A stretch of DNA of 64,000 bases from NCBI RefSeq assembly GCF_000331285.1, contig NZ_ANFX01000022.1:1-64000 (forward strand), given 5' to 3'. Below the pieces are notes generated by a model. It made no database searches. It was not told where the DNA came from and saw only the letters and a program-made list of their open reading frames with translations. Below, one piece after another: positions 23,614-32,341 of this stretch. The DNA is from Porphyrobacter sp. AAP82 (GTDB lineage: Bacteria; Pseudomonadota; Alphaproteobacteria; Sphingomonadales; Sphingomonadaceae). The stretch's first letter is position 1. Each line of letters starts with the position of its first letter. The translations under genes and the position numbers were made by a program.

Positions 23614-25200
23614 ATGACCAAGCCCAAAGTTCTTATCAGCGACAAGATGGATCCCAACGCCGCGCGCATCTTCGAGGAGCGCGGCTGCGATGTCGATGTC
23701 ATCACCGGCGAAACGCCCGAGCAGCTCATCGCCCGCATCGGCGAATATGATGGCCTCGCGATCCGTTCCTCGACCAAGGTCACCAAGGCGATCCTCGATG
23801 CCGCCACCAACCTCAAGGTGATCGGCCGCGCCGGCATCGGCGTCGACAATGTCGACATTCCCTATGCCAGCGGCAAGGGCGTGGTGGTGATGAACACGCC
23901 GTTCGGCAACTCGATCACGACTGCCGAACACGCCATCGCGCTGATGTTCGCGCTTGCCCGCCAGCTGCCCGAGGCGAACGCCCAGACCCAGGCGGGCCAA
24001 TGGCCCAAGAGCGGGTTCATGGGGGTCGAGGTGACCGGCAAGACCCTCGGCCTGATCGGTGCGGGCAACATCGGTTCGATCGTCGCGTCGCGCGCGCTCG
24101 GCCTCAAGATGAAGGTGATCGCCTATGATCCCTTCCTCACCGAAGACCGCGCGATCGAGCTCGGGATCGAGAAGGTCGATCTCGATACGCTGCTGGGCCG
24201 TGCCGACTTCGTCACGCTCCACACGCCCCTGACCGAGGAAACCCGCAACATCCTGAGCCGCGAGCGGCTCGAGAATGCCAAGAAGGGCATCCGCATCATC
24301 AACTGCGCGCGCGGGGGCCTGATCGACGAGGCGGCGCTGAAGGAGTGCCTCGAAAGCGGGCAGGTTGCAGGCGCCGCGCTCGACGTGTTCGAGACCGAGC
24401 CGCCGGCCGCCGATCACCCGCTGTTCGGCGCGCCGAACTTCATCTGCACCCCGCACTTGGGCGCGAGCACGACTGAAGCGCAGGTCAACGTCGCGCTGCA
24501 AGTCGCCGAGCAGATGGCCGACTACCTCGTCAACGGCGGCGTCACCAACGCACTCAACGTGCCCTCGCTGAGCGCCGAGGAAGCCCCGAAATTGAAGCCC
24601 TACATGGCGTTGGCCGAAAAGCTCGGCAGCCTCGTGGGCCAGCTCGCGCATGGCAACCTGACGCAAATCGGGATCGAGCGCGAAGGGGCGGCGGCGCAAT
24701 TGAACGGCAAGCCGATCACCGCGGCCGTGCTCGCCGGCTTCATGCGCCGCTATTCGGATACGGTGAACATGGTCAACGCGCCGTTCCTCGCCAAGGAGCG
24801 CGGGCTGGCGGTGAGCGAAGTGCGCCATGACCGCGACGGGGCGTTCAACACGCTGGTGCGCGTGACGGTCGAGACCGCGCAGGGGCCGCGTTCGGTGGCG
24901 GGCACGCTGTTCGGCACCGAGGCGCCGCGTCTGGTCGAGATCTTCGGCATCGGCATCGAGGCGGAACTGTCGGGTCACATGCTCTACATCGTCAATGACG
25001 ACAAGCCGGGCTTCATCGGCCGCATCGGGACGCTGCTGGGCGCGCGCGGCATCAACATCGGCACCTTCAACCTCGGCCGCCGCGAAGCGGGCGGGGAAGC
25101 GGTGCTGCTCCTCAGCCTCGATGAAGCCCTGACCCCCGAAGTCATCGCCGAGGCCGAAAAGGTCGAAGGCGTGAAGCTGGTCAAGGCGCTGTCGTTTTGA
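23614..25200 (+). CDS. serA: D-3-phosphoglycerate dehydrogenase with C-terminal ACT domain
   Basis: SerA oxidises 3-phosphoglycerate with NAD+, the first committed step of serine synthesis. The 528-residue form has a substrate-binding N-terminus (RSSTKVTKAIL), the nucleotide fold with GLIGAGNIGSIVA, the catalytic Arg in NCARGGLIDE, Glu in ALDVFETEPP and His in TPHLGAST. An intervening ASB domain follows (about residues 320-450), then a C-terminal ACT domain (HMLYIVNDDKPGFIGRIGTLL), which in the family mediates feedback by serine. ATG 23614 gives the family start MTKPKVLISDKM; the open frame upstream crosses the REP palindromes and is not coding. Confidence 0.97.
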   Translation: MTKPKVLISDKMDPNAARIFEERGCDVDVITGETPEQLIARIGEYDGLAIRSSTKVTKAILDAATNLKVIGRAGIGVDNVDIPYASGKGVVVMNTPFGNSITTAEHAIALMFALARQLPEANAQTQAGQWPKSGFMGVEVTGKTLGLIGAGNIGSIVASRALGLKMKVIAYDPFLTEDRAIELGIEKVDLDTLLGRADFVTLHTPLTEETRNILSRERLENAKKGIRIINCARGGLIDEAALKECLESGQVAGAALDVFETEPPAADHPLFGAPNFICTPHLGASTTEAQVNVALQVAEQMADYLVNGGVTNALNVPSLSAEEAPKLKPYMALAEKLGSLVGQLAHGNLTQIGIEREGAAAQLNGKPITAAVLAGFMRRYSDTVNMVNAPFLAKERGLAVSEVRHDRDGAFNTLVRVTVETAQGPRSVAGTLFGTEAPRLVEIFGIGIEAELSGHMLYIVNDDKPGFIGRIGTLLGARGINIGTFNLGRREAGGEAVLLLSLDEALTPEVIAEAEKVEGVKLVKALSF

Positions 25201-25208
25201 TCTCTCGC

Positions 25209-25233
25209 GGGAGGCTGGCGCTGCCAGCCTCCC
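25209..25233 (+). terminator. Strong hairpin after serA
   Basis: A perfect 11-bp inverted repeat (GGGAGGCTGGC, 3-nt loop, GCCAGCCTCCC) begins 8 nt after the serA stop. No T-run follows, so it may be a Rho-assisted terminator or an RNA-stabilising hairpin. Confidence 0.6.
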
Positions 25234-25375
25234 TGCCGAGGGGGCGGCCTGCCGGCCGGCACGCGGTTGCGCTTGCGGCCCGTACAAGCGGGCCGGATCA
25301 GCGCTTCTGCGGGAGGGTAGCCTTCCGCGCTTGCCCCTTCACCCCGCGCCCATACCCCGCTAAGCGCGGTTGCAC

Positions 25376-26515
25376 ATGACCAAGCCCAACGATCTCCTGC
25401 CCGAAGGCCTCGAGGACCGCCTGCCGCCCGAGGCCGCGCGGATCACCGCCATGATGCGCGCCTGTCTCGATGTGCTGGACGCGCACGGCTATGACCGGGT
25501 GCGCCCGCCGCTGCTCGAGTTCGAGGCCTCGCTCGCCGGGCGCATGGCGGGGGTGACGGTGGGCGAGCGCAGCACGCTGTTCCGCTTCGTCGATCCGGCC
25601 AGTTTGCGCACCCTCGCGCTGCGCTCGGACATCACCCCGCAGGTCGGGCGCATCGCCGCGACCAGCCTTGCCGCCGCCCCGCGCCCGCTGCGGCTCGCCT
25701 ATTGCGGCGACACCGTGCTCATCAAGGCGAGCCAGCTCGATCCCGCGCGCGAGCGCCTGCAACTGGGTGCCGAGCTGATCGGCGCCGACAGTGTCGCGGC
25801 CGCGGGCGAGGTGGTGATGCTCGCGGTCGAGGCATTGAAGGCCGCCGGCCTGACCGGCATCTCGGTCGATTTCACGCTGCCCGATCTCGTCGACACCCTC
25901 GCCGGAGCCGATGGTCGCGGGCCATTCCCGCTTGCCCCCGAGGCCCACGAGGCGGTGCGCCGCGAGCTCGACACCAAGGACGCAGGCGGGCTCAAGGCCG
26001 CAGGGGGCGGCGCCTACCTGCCGCTGCTCTACGCCACCGGCCCCATCGAGAGCGCGCTGGCCGGGCTGCGCGCGGTCGATGCCGGCGGCGCCCTCAAGTC
26101 CCGGCTCGACGGGCTCGCGGCGATCGCCGCCGCCATCGGCGATGCCGCCACCATCACCCTCGACCCGACCGAGCGCCACGGCTTCGAGTACCAGTCGTGG
26201 TTCGGCTTCACCCTCTATGCAGAAGGCCTGCGCCGCGCGGCGGGGCGGGGCGGCACCTACCGCATCGCCGGGAGCGAGGAGGCCGCGACCGGCTTCACGC
26301 TCTACCTTGACCGCCTCGCCGACATCGCCCCGCAGCCCGGGGCGGTGCGCACCTGCTACCTGCCGCTGGGCCATGACCGCGCGGCAGCGGCCCGCTTGCG
26401 CTTCGAAGGCTGGCGCACCATCGCGCAGCTCGCCGAAGGCGAGGACCCGGCCAGCCTCGGGTGCGGCTACATCCTTGAAGGCACCGCGCCGATCGCCCTG
26501 GAGCACGCCCGATGA
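25376..26515 (+). CDS. hisZ: ATP phosphoribosyltransferase regulatory subunit
   Basis: HisZ is the histidyl-tRNA-synthetase-like subunit that activates the short form of HisG at the first step of histidine synthesis. The 379-residue protein has the class II synthetase motif 2 pattern (LFRFVDPASLRTLALRSDITPQVGRIA) but lacks the anticodon domain. ERHGFEYQSWFGFTLY and GGTYRIAGSEEAATGFTL are the HisZ-typical blocks. ATG 25376 was chosen over a TTG two codons earlier. hisG is not in the window. Placement between serA and purA is common in Sphingomonadales. RidA overlaps its stop. Confidence 0.93.
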   Translation: MTKPNDLLPEGLEDRLPPEAARITAMMRACLDVLDAHGYDRVRPPLLEFEASLAGRMAGVTVGERSTLFRFVDPASLRTLALRSDITPQVGRIAATSLAAAPRPLRLAYCGDTVLIKASQLDPARERLQLGAELIGADSVAAAGEVVMLAVEALKAAGLTGISVDFTLPDLVDTLAGADGRGPFPLAPEAHEAVRRELDTKDAGGLKAAGGGAYLPLLYATGPIESALAGLRAVDAGGALKSRLDGLAAIAAAIGDAATITLDPTERHGFEYQSWFGFTLYAEGLRRAAGRGGTYRIAGSEEAATGFTLYLDRLADIAPQPGAVRTCYLPLGHDRAAAARLRFEGWRTIAQLAEGEDPASLGCGYILEGTAPIALEHAR

Positions 26516-26901
26516 CATCCGTACCGACCCCGATCGCCCTCCCCGACGACCCGCTCGCCCCATACCTGATCGCGCCCGCCTGGCGGGTGGGCGACCTGCT
26601 GTTCCTCTCCGGCCAGGCGAGCATCGGCGCGGACGGCAGCATCGTCGGCATCGGCGATTTCGACGCGCAGCTCGCCCAGACCTTCGCCAATATCGAGCGC
26701 GTGCTGGCGGCGGGCGGCAGCGACCTCAGCAAGGTGGTCAAGGTCACCATCTACCTCACCGACATGGCGCACTTCCCCGCCATTCTCGAAGCGAGGCAGC
26801 GCTGGTTCACCCCGCCATACCCCGCCGACACCACGGTCGAGGTCAAGGGCCTCGCGCTGGCCGACCTGATGGTCGAGATCGACGTGATCGCCGCCGTGTA
26901 G
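26512..26901 (+). CDS. RidA (YjgF/YER057c/UK114) family deaminase
   Basis: A 129-residue RidA-family protein, which hydrolyses reactive enamine/imine intermediates from PLP enzymes. Visible are GDLLFLSGQAS, the strand-helix block TFANIERVLAAGGSDLSKVVKVTIYLTDM and the C-terminal VEIDVIAAV. The catalytic arginine of true RidA (usually in the NxCRV region) is not evident: the corresponding place reads KGLALADLMVEID, so it may belong to a non-canonical Rid subfamily. It overlaps the hisZ stop as ATGA and is therefore translationally coupled. Confidence 0.9.
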   Translation: MTSVPTPIALPDDPLAPYLIAPAWRVGDLLFLSGQASIGADGSIVGIGDFDAQLAQTFANIERVLAAGGSDLSKVVKVTIYLTDMAHFPAILEARQRWFTPPYPADTTVEVKGLALADLMVEIDVIAAV

Positions 26902-26935
26902 GGGGGCTGGGCCGCAGCCGGAGGGTTGCGCCGGT

Positions 26936-28006
26936 TCACCCCAGCACCTTCCTCAGCCAGTTGTCCATCACCACGGTCGCGGCGTAGTCGGCCTCGCCGA
27001 GCTTCCTGTTGATCTCCATGTGACCGCGCAGGCCCCTGCCCGGGAAGCCCGCGATCTCGACCGCGGTGCCGCCCGCCTTGAGCGCTGCGGCCAGCCGCTT
27101 CGACTGGTCGACCGCATCGCGCCGCTCGACATGCAGCAGCAGGAAGGCCGGCGCATTGGGGCTCGCGGCCTGCCGCATCGGCGAGAGCGCCTGCTGGCGC
27201 GCGGGATCGGTGCCGAAGGCCTGCTCGTAGGTCGCCGTCATCCGCGGCCCGGCCAGGGTGAACTGGCTCGCCACGTCATAGGCCGCGCCGTCATTGGGCA
27301 TCACCCCGTCGATGTCGGCAAAGCTGAGGCCGGCCTGCTTCAGATAGCGCTCGTCGGTCCCCACCAGTGCCACCAGATGCGCGCCTGCCGAGTGCCCGGT
27401 CAGCACCACGCGCGACCGGTCGATCCCGAGCGCATCGGCGCGCTCCAGCAGGTGGGCGAGCGCGGCGGCGACATCGCCGGCCTGCTCCTCGACGGTGTTG
27501 CGCGGCACCAGCCGGTAGTCGATCGAGGCGAAGGCGTAGCCCTGCCGAAGCATGTGCGCGGGCATGGCGCGCCCCATCGCGTTGTTCTTGCTGCCGCGCT
27601 TCCAACCGCCGCCATGGACGAACAGCACCAGCGGGGCCTTGCCGGCGCCCCCGGGCACCCACAGGTCGATCGCCTGGAGGCTGTCATCGCCGTAGTAGAG
27701 CGTCTGCGGCGGCGGCACCTTCGCGGCATCGCCGCGCGCTCCGCGGCCCGCACGCTGCCCGGCGCGCTGCTCGATCCGTGCGCGCAGCTGGCTGCGGCAG
27801 GTCTCGGAGAGTTGGCTGGCCTTCTCGATCAGGCAGGTGCGCAGCTGGCTGCGGTCGGTGCCGCACAGCGTGACGATCTCGGCGCGGCACTCCCTCGACA
27901 GGCGCTCGCCGCCGCCCATTCCCCCGGCGCGCTGCTGGGCGAGGATCGGCGTGGCGAGCGCGGCGAGGGCTCCGGCAGCGAGGACGAGCTTGGCAGGGGT
28001 GTTCAT
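26936..28006 (-). CDS. Secreted alpha/beta-hydrolase (esterase) with Cys-rich N-terminal segment
   Basis: A 356-residue exported protein. It has a signal peptide (LVLAAGALAALATPILAQQ), then a short Cys/Arg-rich segment (about residues 33-75) with four cysteines in helical spacing (SRECRAEIVTLCG, RTCLIEK, ETCRSQL). The BD-FAE/hormone-sensitive-lipase-like hydrolase follows, with oxyanion motif HGGGW, nucleophile elbow GHSAGAH, a catalytic Asp probably in ERRDAVDQ and a His in LRGHMEIN. It would hydrolyse small esters in the periplasm; the substrate is unknown. The start follows AAGGAA. The Cys-rich prefix resembles short repeats seen in other secreted sphingomonad proteins. Confidence 0.88.
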   Translation of the reverse strand: MNTPAKLVLAAGALAALATPILAQQRAGGMGGGERLSRECRAEIVTLCGTDRSQLRTCLIEKASQLSETCRSQLRARIEQRAGQRAGRGARGDAAKVPPPQTLYYGDDSLQAIDLWVPGGAGKAPLVLFVHGGGWKRGSKNNAMGRAMPAHMLRQGYAFASIDYRLVPRNTVEEQAGDVAAALAHLLERADALGIDRSRVVLTGHSAGAHLVALVGTDERYLKQAGLSFADIDGVMPNDGAAYDVASQFTLAGPRMTATYEQAFGTDPARQQALSPMRQAASPNAPAFLLLHVERRDAVDQSKRLAAALKAGGTAVEIAGFPGRGLRGHMEINRKLGEADYAATVVMDNWLRKVLG

Positions 28007-28355
28007 CGGGCGGTTCCTTGCAGAGGGCGATTCGCCCCCTTCAACGCACGATGCCCGCCAACCCTTCGCGCACGGTCTGCGGCCAGCCTGCCGCCTGCCA
28101 GCGCGCGTGTAGGAGACACATGAGACACTGTCCTGGAGCGAAATCCCGGCCGCGGCCCGCACATTGCGTCGCACCGCCCGCAAGGTCCGGTGCAGGCGGG
28201 GGAGCGGAGGCGATCGGCGGGCATGGGAGCAAGCCTGCCACGCCTTGCGATCTGTAGGAAAGCGCCAAATCGCGCGAGGCCCGCGCTTGCCTCGCAAGGC
28301 CCAAGCGCCTAGGCCCCCGCCCGCGCATTTCTCCCGCCACCCGCAAAGGATAGCA
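28007..28355. other. 349-nt divergent intergenic region, esterase/purA
   Basis: This stretch separates the divergent esterase and purA genes and must hold both promoters. I see no coding frame with convincing composition. A short direct repeat (GAGACAC twice, 28117-28132) is the only evident feature. The purA ribosome binding site AAAGGA lies at its right end. No riboswitch was recognised. Confidence 0.5.
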
Positions 28356-29645
28356 ATGGCCAACGTCACCGTGATCGGCGCCCAGTGGGGCGATGAGGGC
28401 AAGGGCAAGATCGTCGACTGGCTGGCGAGCCGCGCCGATGCGGTCGTGCGCTTCCAGGGCGGGCACAATGCCGGCCACACGCTGGTGGTGGGCGGCAAGA
28501 CCTACAAGCTCTCGCTGCTGCCTTCGGGCATCGTTTCCGGCACGCTGTCGGTGATCGGCAACGGCGTGGTGCTCGATCCGTGGGCGCTGCGCGACGAGGT
28601 CGCCAAGGTCGAAGGGCAGGGGGTGTCGATCACCGACGAGAACCTCGCCATTGCCGACAACTGCCCGCTGATCCTGCCGCTCCACCGCGATCTTGACGGC
28701 TTGCGCGAAACGGCGGCGGGCAAGGGCAAGATCGGCACCACCGGGCGCGGGATCGGGCCGGCCTACGAGGACAAGGTCGGCCGGCGGGCGATCCGGGTGT
28801 GCGACCTTGCGCATCTCGACACATTGGAGCCGCAGCTTGATCGCCTGTGCGCCCACCACGATGCGCTGCGCGCCGGTTTCGGCCAGCCTCCGGTGGACCG
28901 CGCCGCGCTGCTCGCGGAACTGCGCGAGATCGCCCCCTTCGTGCTGCGCTTTGCCCAGCCGGTGTGGAAGCGCCTCAAGAAGGTGCGGCGTGCGGGGGCA
29001 AAAATCCTGTTCGAAGGCGCGCAGGGCGTGCTGCTCGATGTCGACCACGGCACCTATCCCTTTGTCACCTCGTCCAACACGGTGAGCGGCACCGCCGCCT
29101 CGGGCAGCGGCCTCGGCCCCAATTCGACCGGCTTTGTGCTCGGCATCGTCAAGGCCTATACCACCCGTGTCGGCAGCGGCCCGTTCCCCACCGAACTGGA
29201 GGACGAGATTGGCCAAAGGCTCGGCGAGCGGGGGCATGAATTCGGCACCGTCACCGGGCGCAAGCGCCGGGTCGGCTGGTTCGATGCGGTGCTGGTGCGC
29301 CAGTCCTGCGCGATTTCCGGCGTCACCGGCATCGCGCTCACCAAGATCGACGTGCTCGACGGGCTTGACCGGGTGAGCATCTGCACCGGCTATCGCCTGC
29401 GCGGCAAGGTCTATGACTACCTCCCCAGCCATGCCGCCGACCAGGCAGGGTGCGAGCCGATCTACGAGGACATGCCCGGCTGGCACGAGAGCACCGCGGG
29501 CGCGCGCTCCTATGCCGATCTTCCGGCCAATGCGATCAAGTATATCCAGCGCATCCAGGAATTGATCGAATGCCCCGTCGCGCTGGTCTCGACCTCGCCG
29601 GAACGCGACGACACGATCCTGATGCGCGATCCCTTCGTGGATTGA
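28356..29645 (+). CDS. purA: Adenylosuccinate synthetase
   Basis: PurA joins IMP and aspartate using GTP, the first step from IMP to AMP. The 429-residue protein has the P-loop-like [11 protein letters not shown] with catalytic Asp13, GGHNAGHT with catalytic His, [35 protein letters not shown] and the GTP-specificity motif [12 protein letters not shown] 28356 follows AAAGGA and gives the standard family start. It stands alone here, with a divergent neighbour upstream and an unrelated lipoprotein downstream. Confidence 0.97.
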   Translation: MANVTVIGAQWGDEGKGKIVDWLASRADAVVRFQGGHNAGHTLVVGGKTYKLSLLPSGIVSGTLSVIGNGVVLDPWALRDEVAKVEGQGVSITDENLAIADNCPLILPLHRDLDGLRETAAGKGKIGTTGRGIGPAYEDKVGRRAIRVCDLAHLDTLEPQLDRLCAHHDALRAGFGQPPVDRAALLAELREIAPFVLRFAQPVWKRLKKVRRAGAKILFEGAQGVLLDVDHGTYPFVTSSNTVSGTAASGSGLGPNSTGFVLGIVKAYTTRVGSGPFPTELEDEIGQRLGERGHEFGTVTGRKRRVGWFDAVLVRQSCAISGVTGIALTKIDVLDGLDRVSICTGYRLRGKVYDYLPSHAADQAGCEPIYEDMPGWHESTAGARSYADLPANAIKYIQRIQELIECPVALVSTSPERDDTILMRDPFVD

Positions 29646-29710
29646 GCGGCGAAAGCGCAAGGCCATCACCATGATTGCCGGCCGCAAATCAGCGCCTTAG
29701 AATGGCGGGG

Positions 29711-30265
29711 ATGAAGCGCGCGGTACTCCTTTCCCTGGTGCTTGTCGCCGCCTGCGCCGCGCCTCCGGCGGACAAGGCGCAGGGCCCCTCCTCGCAGCCC
29801 CCGCTCTCGCGCGATGCCGCCCGGATCATTCCCGAACGGCGTGTCGCCGGCGTCGACTATCTGATCGTCGACAAGTCCGAACGCCTGATGGTCGCCTATG
29901 CGCAAGGCCAGCCGGTCAAGGCCTGGCGGGGCCAGCAATTCGGCGACCAGCCGCAGGGCCACAAGCGCTTCGAGGGCGACGAGCGCACGCCCGAGGGACG
30001 CTATGTGATCGAGGGCCGCAATCCGGGGAGCGCCTATCACCTCAGCCTCAAGGTCTCCTACCCCAACGCCGCCGACCGCGCCTTTGCCGCAGCGCAGGGC
30101 CGCTCGCCGGGGGGCGATATCTTCCTCCACGGCCAGCCCAATTCGCTCCCCTTCGGCCGCGTTCCGGGCGACTGGACCGACGGCTGCATCGCCCTGTCGA
30201 ACGCCGAAATCGAGGAATTGTGGCGCATCGTGCCCGACGGGACACAAATCGAGATCAGGCCGTAA
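29711..30265 (+). CDS. L,D-transpeptidase (YkuD) family lipoprotein
   Basis: A 184-residue lipoprotein (MKRAVLLSLVLVAACAAPP, lipobox VAAC) with a YkuD catalytic domain. The signature HGQPN...DWTDGCIALSN contains the conserved His and the nucleophilic Cys, as in L,D-transpeptidases that cross-link or amidate peptidoglycan. The second active-site His is in the DIFLHGQP block. This is the short YafK/ErfK-like branch, some members of which are amidases rather than transpeptidases. ATG 29711 was preferred because GGCGGGG precedes it; an ATG three codons earlier is possible. A CTCCGG/CCGGAG hairpin (30270-30287) follows the stop. Confidence 0.88.
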   Translation: MKRAVLLSLVLVAACAAPPADKAQGPSSQPPLSRDAARIIPERRVAGVDYLIVDKSERLMVAYAQGQPVKAWRGQQFGDQPQGHKRFEGDERTPEGRYVIEGRNPGSAYHLSLKVSYPNAADRAFAAAQGRSPGGDIFLHGQPNSLPFGRVPGDWTDGCIALSNAEIEELWRIVPDGTQIEIRP

Positions 30266-30346
30266 TCCTCTCCGGTCGCGCCCGGAGGAAGGGCAAGGGA
30301 GGTCATCCCGAAAGCTCCGTTATGGAGGCGATCTCGGTACATCTAC

Positions 30347-30379
30347 TTGACTTGATCGCGTTTTGTTCCATAATCGTTC
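30347..30379 (+). promoter_or_regulatory. Sigma-70-type promoter overlapped by an alphaproteobacterial LexA (SOS) box
   Basis: TTGACT (30347-30352) and CATAAT (30369-30374) with a 16-nt spacer form a good promoter. GTTC-N7-GTTC (30365-30379, GTTCCATAATCGTTC) covers the -10 element. GTTC-N7-GTTC is the established LexA recognition pattern of alphaproteobacteria, and this position would allow simple repression. LexA binding is inferred from the pattern. Confidence 0.6.
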
Positions 30380-30401
30380 TACCACAGCCGGAGTCGAGTC
30401 G

Positions 30402-31424
30402 ATGCTGACCCACACCTCTGCCCAAGCCGATTTTGCCTATGACCTTGCCGATGACGGCGCGGGCTTGCCTGCGCGGGTCGCGATCTTCGGGGCGGAGGAA
30501 GGCTTGCGCCGCCAGATCGCCGCCGATCTTGGCGGGGCCGGGTTCCGCGCGATTGACGGGGGATCGCTGCGGGCGCTGCTCGAAGGGCCGATTGCCCTGC
30601 TCGGCGATGTGGTGGTGGTCGATTGCGCGGTCACGGGTGCGCGCGGCAGCGATGCGATGATGCTCGCCGGCCTCGCGCGGCTCGATATGCGGGTGGCGCG
30701 TTCGGGTGCCAAGCTGATCGTGGCGACCAACCTTGAAGGTCTCGACGATGTCTTCGCGGTGCTCGACCAGTCCAATCCGCAGATCCTCGTAAGCCCCAGC
30801 CGCGCCGAACGCGTGATCGCGGTCGGCCGCGTGATGGGAGAGGCGGGGGCCGCGCGCCTGCGCGAAATGGGCGAGGAAGACCGCGTGGCGCTGCTGCGCC
30901 TCTCGCAGCAGGTCGAAGCGATCGCCCACTCGCTCGACCGGCTCGGCTATACAGGCGGGCCTGCGGGCAATCTGGGCGAATTGAAGCGCGGTTACGCCGC
31001 GCCCGAGGCCTCGGCCTTCGCCGGCTTCGGCGCTGTTCCTGACGCTTCGGCCGTCGCCGCGCTCGCAGGCCCCCCGCTTCCCGATCCTCATCTGGTGCGG
31101 CAGATGATCGCCAACCGCCAGGCGCGCTGCCGCTTTTTCGATTCCGAACTGTTCGGCGATCCGGCGTGGGACATGTTGCTCGATCTCACCGCCGCGCATG
31201 GCGAAGGTGCACGCGTCTCGGTGACCTCGCTGTGCATCGCGGCGGGCGTTCCGGCGACCACCGCGCTGCGCTGGCTGACGCAGATGGTCGAAAGCGGGAT
31301 CTTCGTGCGGGTGCCCGATCCTGCCGACCGCCGCCGCGCCTTCATCGCGCTGAGCGACACGGCGCTTCACGCGATGTCGGGCTACTTCGCGAGCCTGAGG
31401 ATGCCGGTGTTGCAGGCGGCCTGA
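30402..31424 (+). CDS. Winged-helix (MarR-like) DNA-binding protein with receiver-like N-terminus
   Basis: A 340-residue protein in two parts. Residues about 20-140 look like an alpha/beta fold resembling a degenerate receiver (ARVAIFGAEEGLRRQIAADL, VVVVDCAVTGARGSD, LIVATNLEGLDDVFAVL, QILVSPSRAERV). Residues about 240-330 form a MarR-type winged helix (ARVSVTSLCIAAGVPATTALRWLTQMVESGIFVRVPDPADRRRAFIALS). ATG 30402 was chosen because the promoter ends at 30374. No specific target is known. The promoter carries an SOS box, suggesting DNA-damage control; the gene is monocistronic. Confidence 0.85.
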   Translation: MLTHTSAQADFAYDLADDGAGLPARVAIFGAEEGLRRQIAADLGGAGFRAIDGGSLRALLEGPIALLGDVVVVDCAVTGARGSDAMMLAGLARLDMRVARSGAKLIVATNLEGLDDVFAVLDQSNPQILVSPSRAERVIAVGRVMGEAGAARLREMGEEDRVALLRLSQQVEAIAHSLDRLGYTGGPAGNLGELKRGYAAPEASAFAGFGAVPDASAVAALAGPPLPDPHLVRQMIANRQARCRFFDSELFGDPAWDMLLDLTAAHGEGARVSVTSLCIAAGVPATTALRWLTQMVESGIFVRVPDPADRRRAFIALSDTALHAMSGYFASLRMPVLQAA

Positions 31425-31495
31425 GCGGCGCACCGCTGCGTCCGCCGGGTCAGCAGGCAAGACACGAGCATGGCGCAGCGCCCCTTTCGAAGATC

Positions 31496-32311
31496 TCAGT
31501 CCGCCGCAGTCTCGGCCCCGTCGCGCCGGATCGCAAGCGTCATTCCGCTCGCCTCGCCAGAGCGCGCCAGCGGCAGCCGCCGCGCATCGGCGCGGGCGCG
31601 GGCGAGGATTGCGGCGGGAACCCCCTCGGCCACCAGCAAGGTGTCGGCGATCCCGAGCAGCCGCGCCTCGCGCAAGGTCAGGTCTTCGGGATCGTCGGAG
31701 CGCAGCACGATCTCGGCCACCGCGCCTGCACCCGGCGCCTCGGCCCCCTCGGCCCCCTCGGCCCAACGGGCCACGCGCTCATGCGCCGCCGGATCGAGCG
31801 GATCGAGCACCCCGCCCTCGCGCAGCGCCGCATCGACCGCCCGCCGCCGGTCGGCGCCATCGGCAAGCCGCGCCCGCAGCACCGGCCGCGCAGCCTCCAG
31901 CGCGCGGGCGAGGGCGCCCAGCGTTCCGGGCAGCACCCGCTCCAATCGCAGCCGCACATGCTTGGCGAGCCCTGCCGAGGCGCCCCCCGTGCCGATCGCC
32001 ACCAGCAGCGGATCGCGATCGAGGATCGAAGGCGTGGTGAAATCGCACAGTTCTGGCCGGTCGACGACATTGACCAGCATCCCCGCACAGCGCGCATTGA
32101 TCGCGGCAACCTCGCAGGCCTTGGCGTCTTCATAGGCGATGAAGGCGAGCCGCACGCCTTCGTCGATCGCGCGGGGCAGGTCGTCGACGATCACGCCGCC
32201 GGCGCGCTCGACCAGCCGCCGCTTGGGTTCGGCGGCCGGGCCATCGCCCAGCACCAGCACCGCTTGCCCGGCAATCTGGTGGAACAGCGGCAGGCTGGCG
32301 ATGTTGCTCAT
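31496..32311 (-). CDS. Precorrin-2 dehydrogenase/sirohydrochlorin ferrochelatase (CysG N-terminal domain protein)
   Basis: A 271-residue protein equivalent to the N-terminal half of CysG (Met8p/SirC type), which oxidises precorrin-2 and may insert iron to make siroheme for sulfite/nitrite reductases. The NAD-binding turn LVLGDGPAAEPKRRLVERAG replaces the usual GGGxVAxRK form. AAINARCAGMLVNVVDRPELCDFTTPSILDRDPLLVAIGTGG is the family core. A run of Ala/Glu/Gly (ARWAEGAEGAEAPGAGA) interrupts the C-terminal part, encoded by short GC-rich repeats. The methyltransferase domain of full CysG is absent. It sits 30 nt after lysA on the same strand. Confidence 0.85.
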   Translation of the reverse strand: MSNIASLPLFHQIAGQAVLVLGDGPAAEPKRRLVERAGGVIVDDLPRAIDEGVRLAFIAYEDAKACEVAAINARCAGMLVNVVDRPELCDFTTPSILDRDPLLVAIGTGGASAGLAKHVRLRLERVLPGTLGALARALEAARPVLRARLADGADRRRAVDAALREGGVLDPLDPAAHERVARWAEGAEGAEAPGAGAVAEIVLRSDDPEDLTLREARLLGIADTLLVAEGVPAAILARARADARRLPLARSGEASGMTLAIRRDGAETAAD

Positions 32312-32341
32312 GGCCGGCTCACCGCCCTGATCCCCGGGCCG

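Noticed and set aside
22255-25287. Long minus-strand open frame opposite serC/serA
   Set aside because: Shadow of clear serC and serA coding; no recognised domain.
31731-31765. Short GC-rich repeat (GGCCCCCTC) as a mobile element
   Set aside because: It lies in frame inside the siroheme gene and encodes an Ala/Glu/Gly linker.
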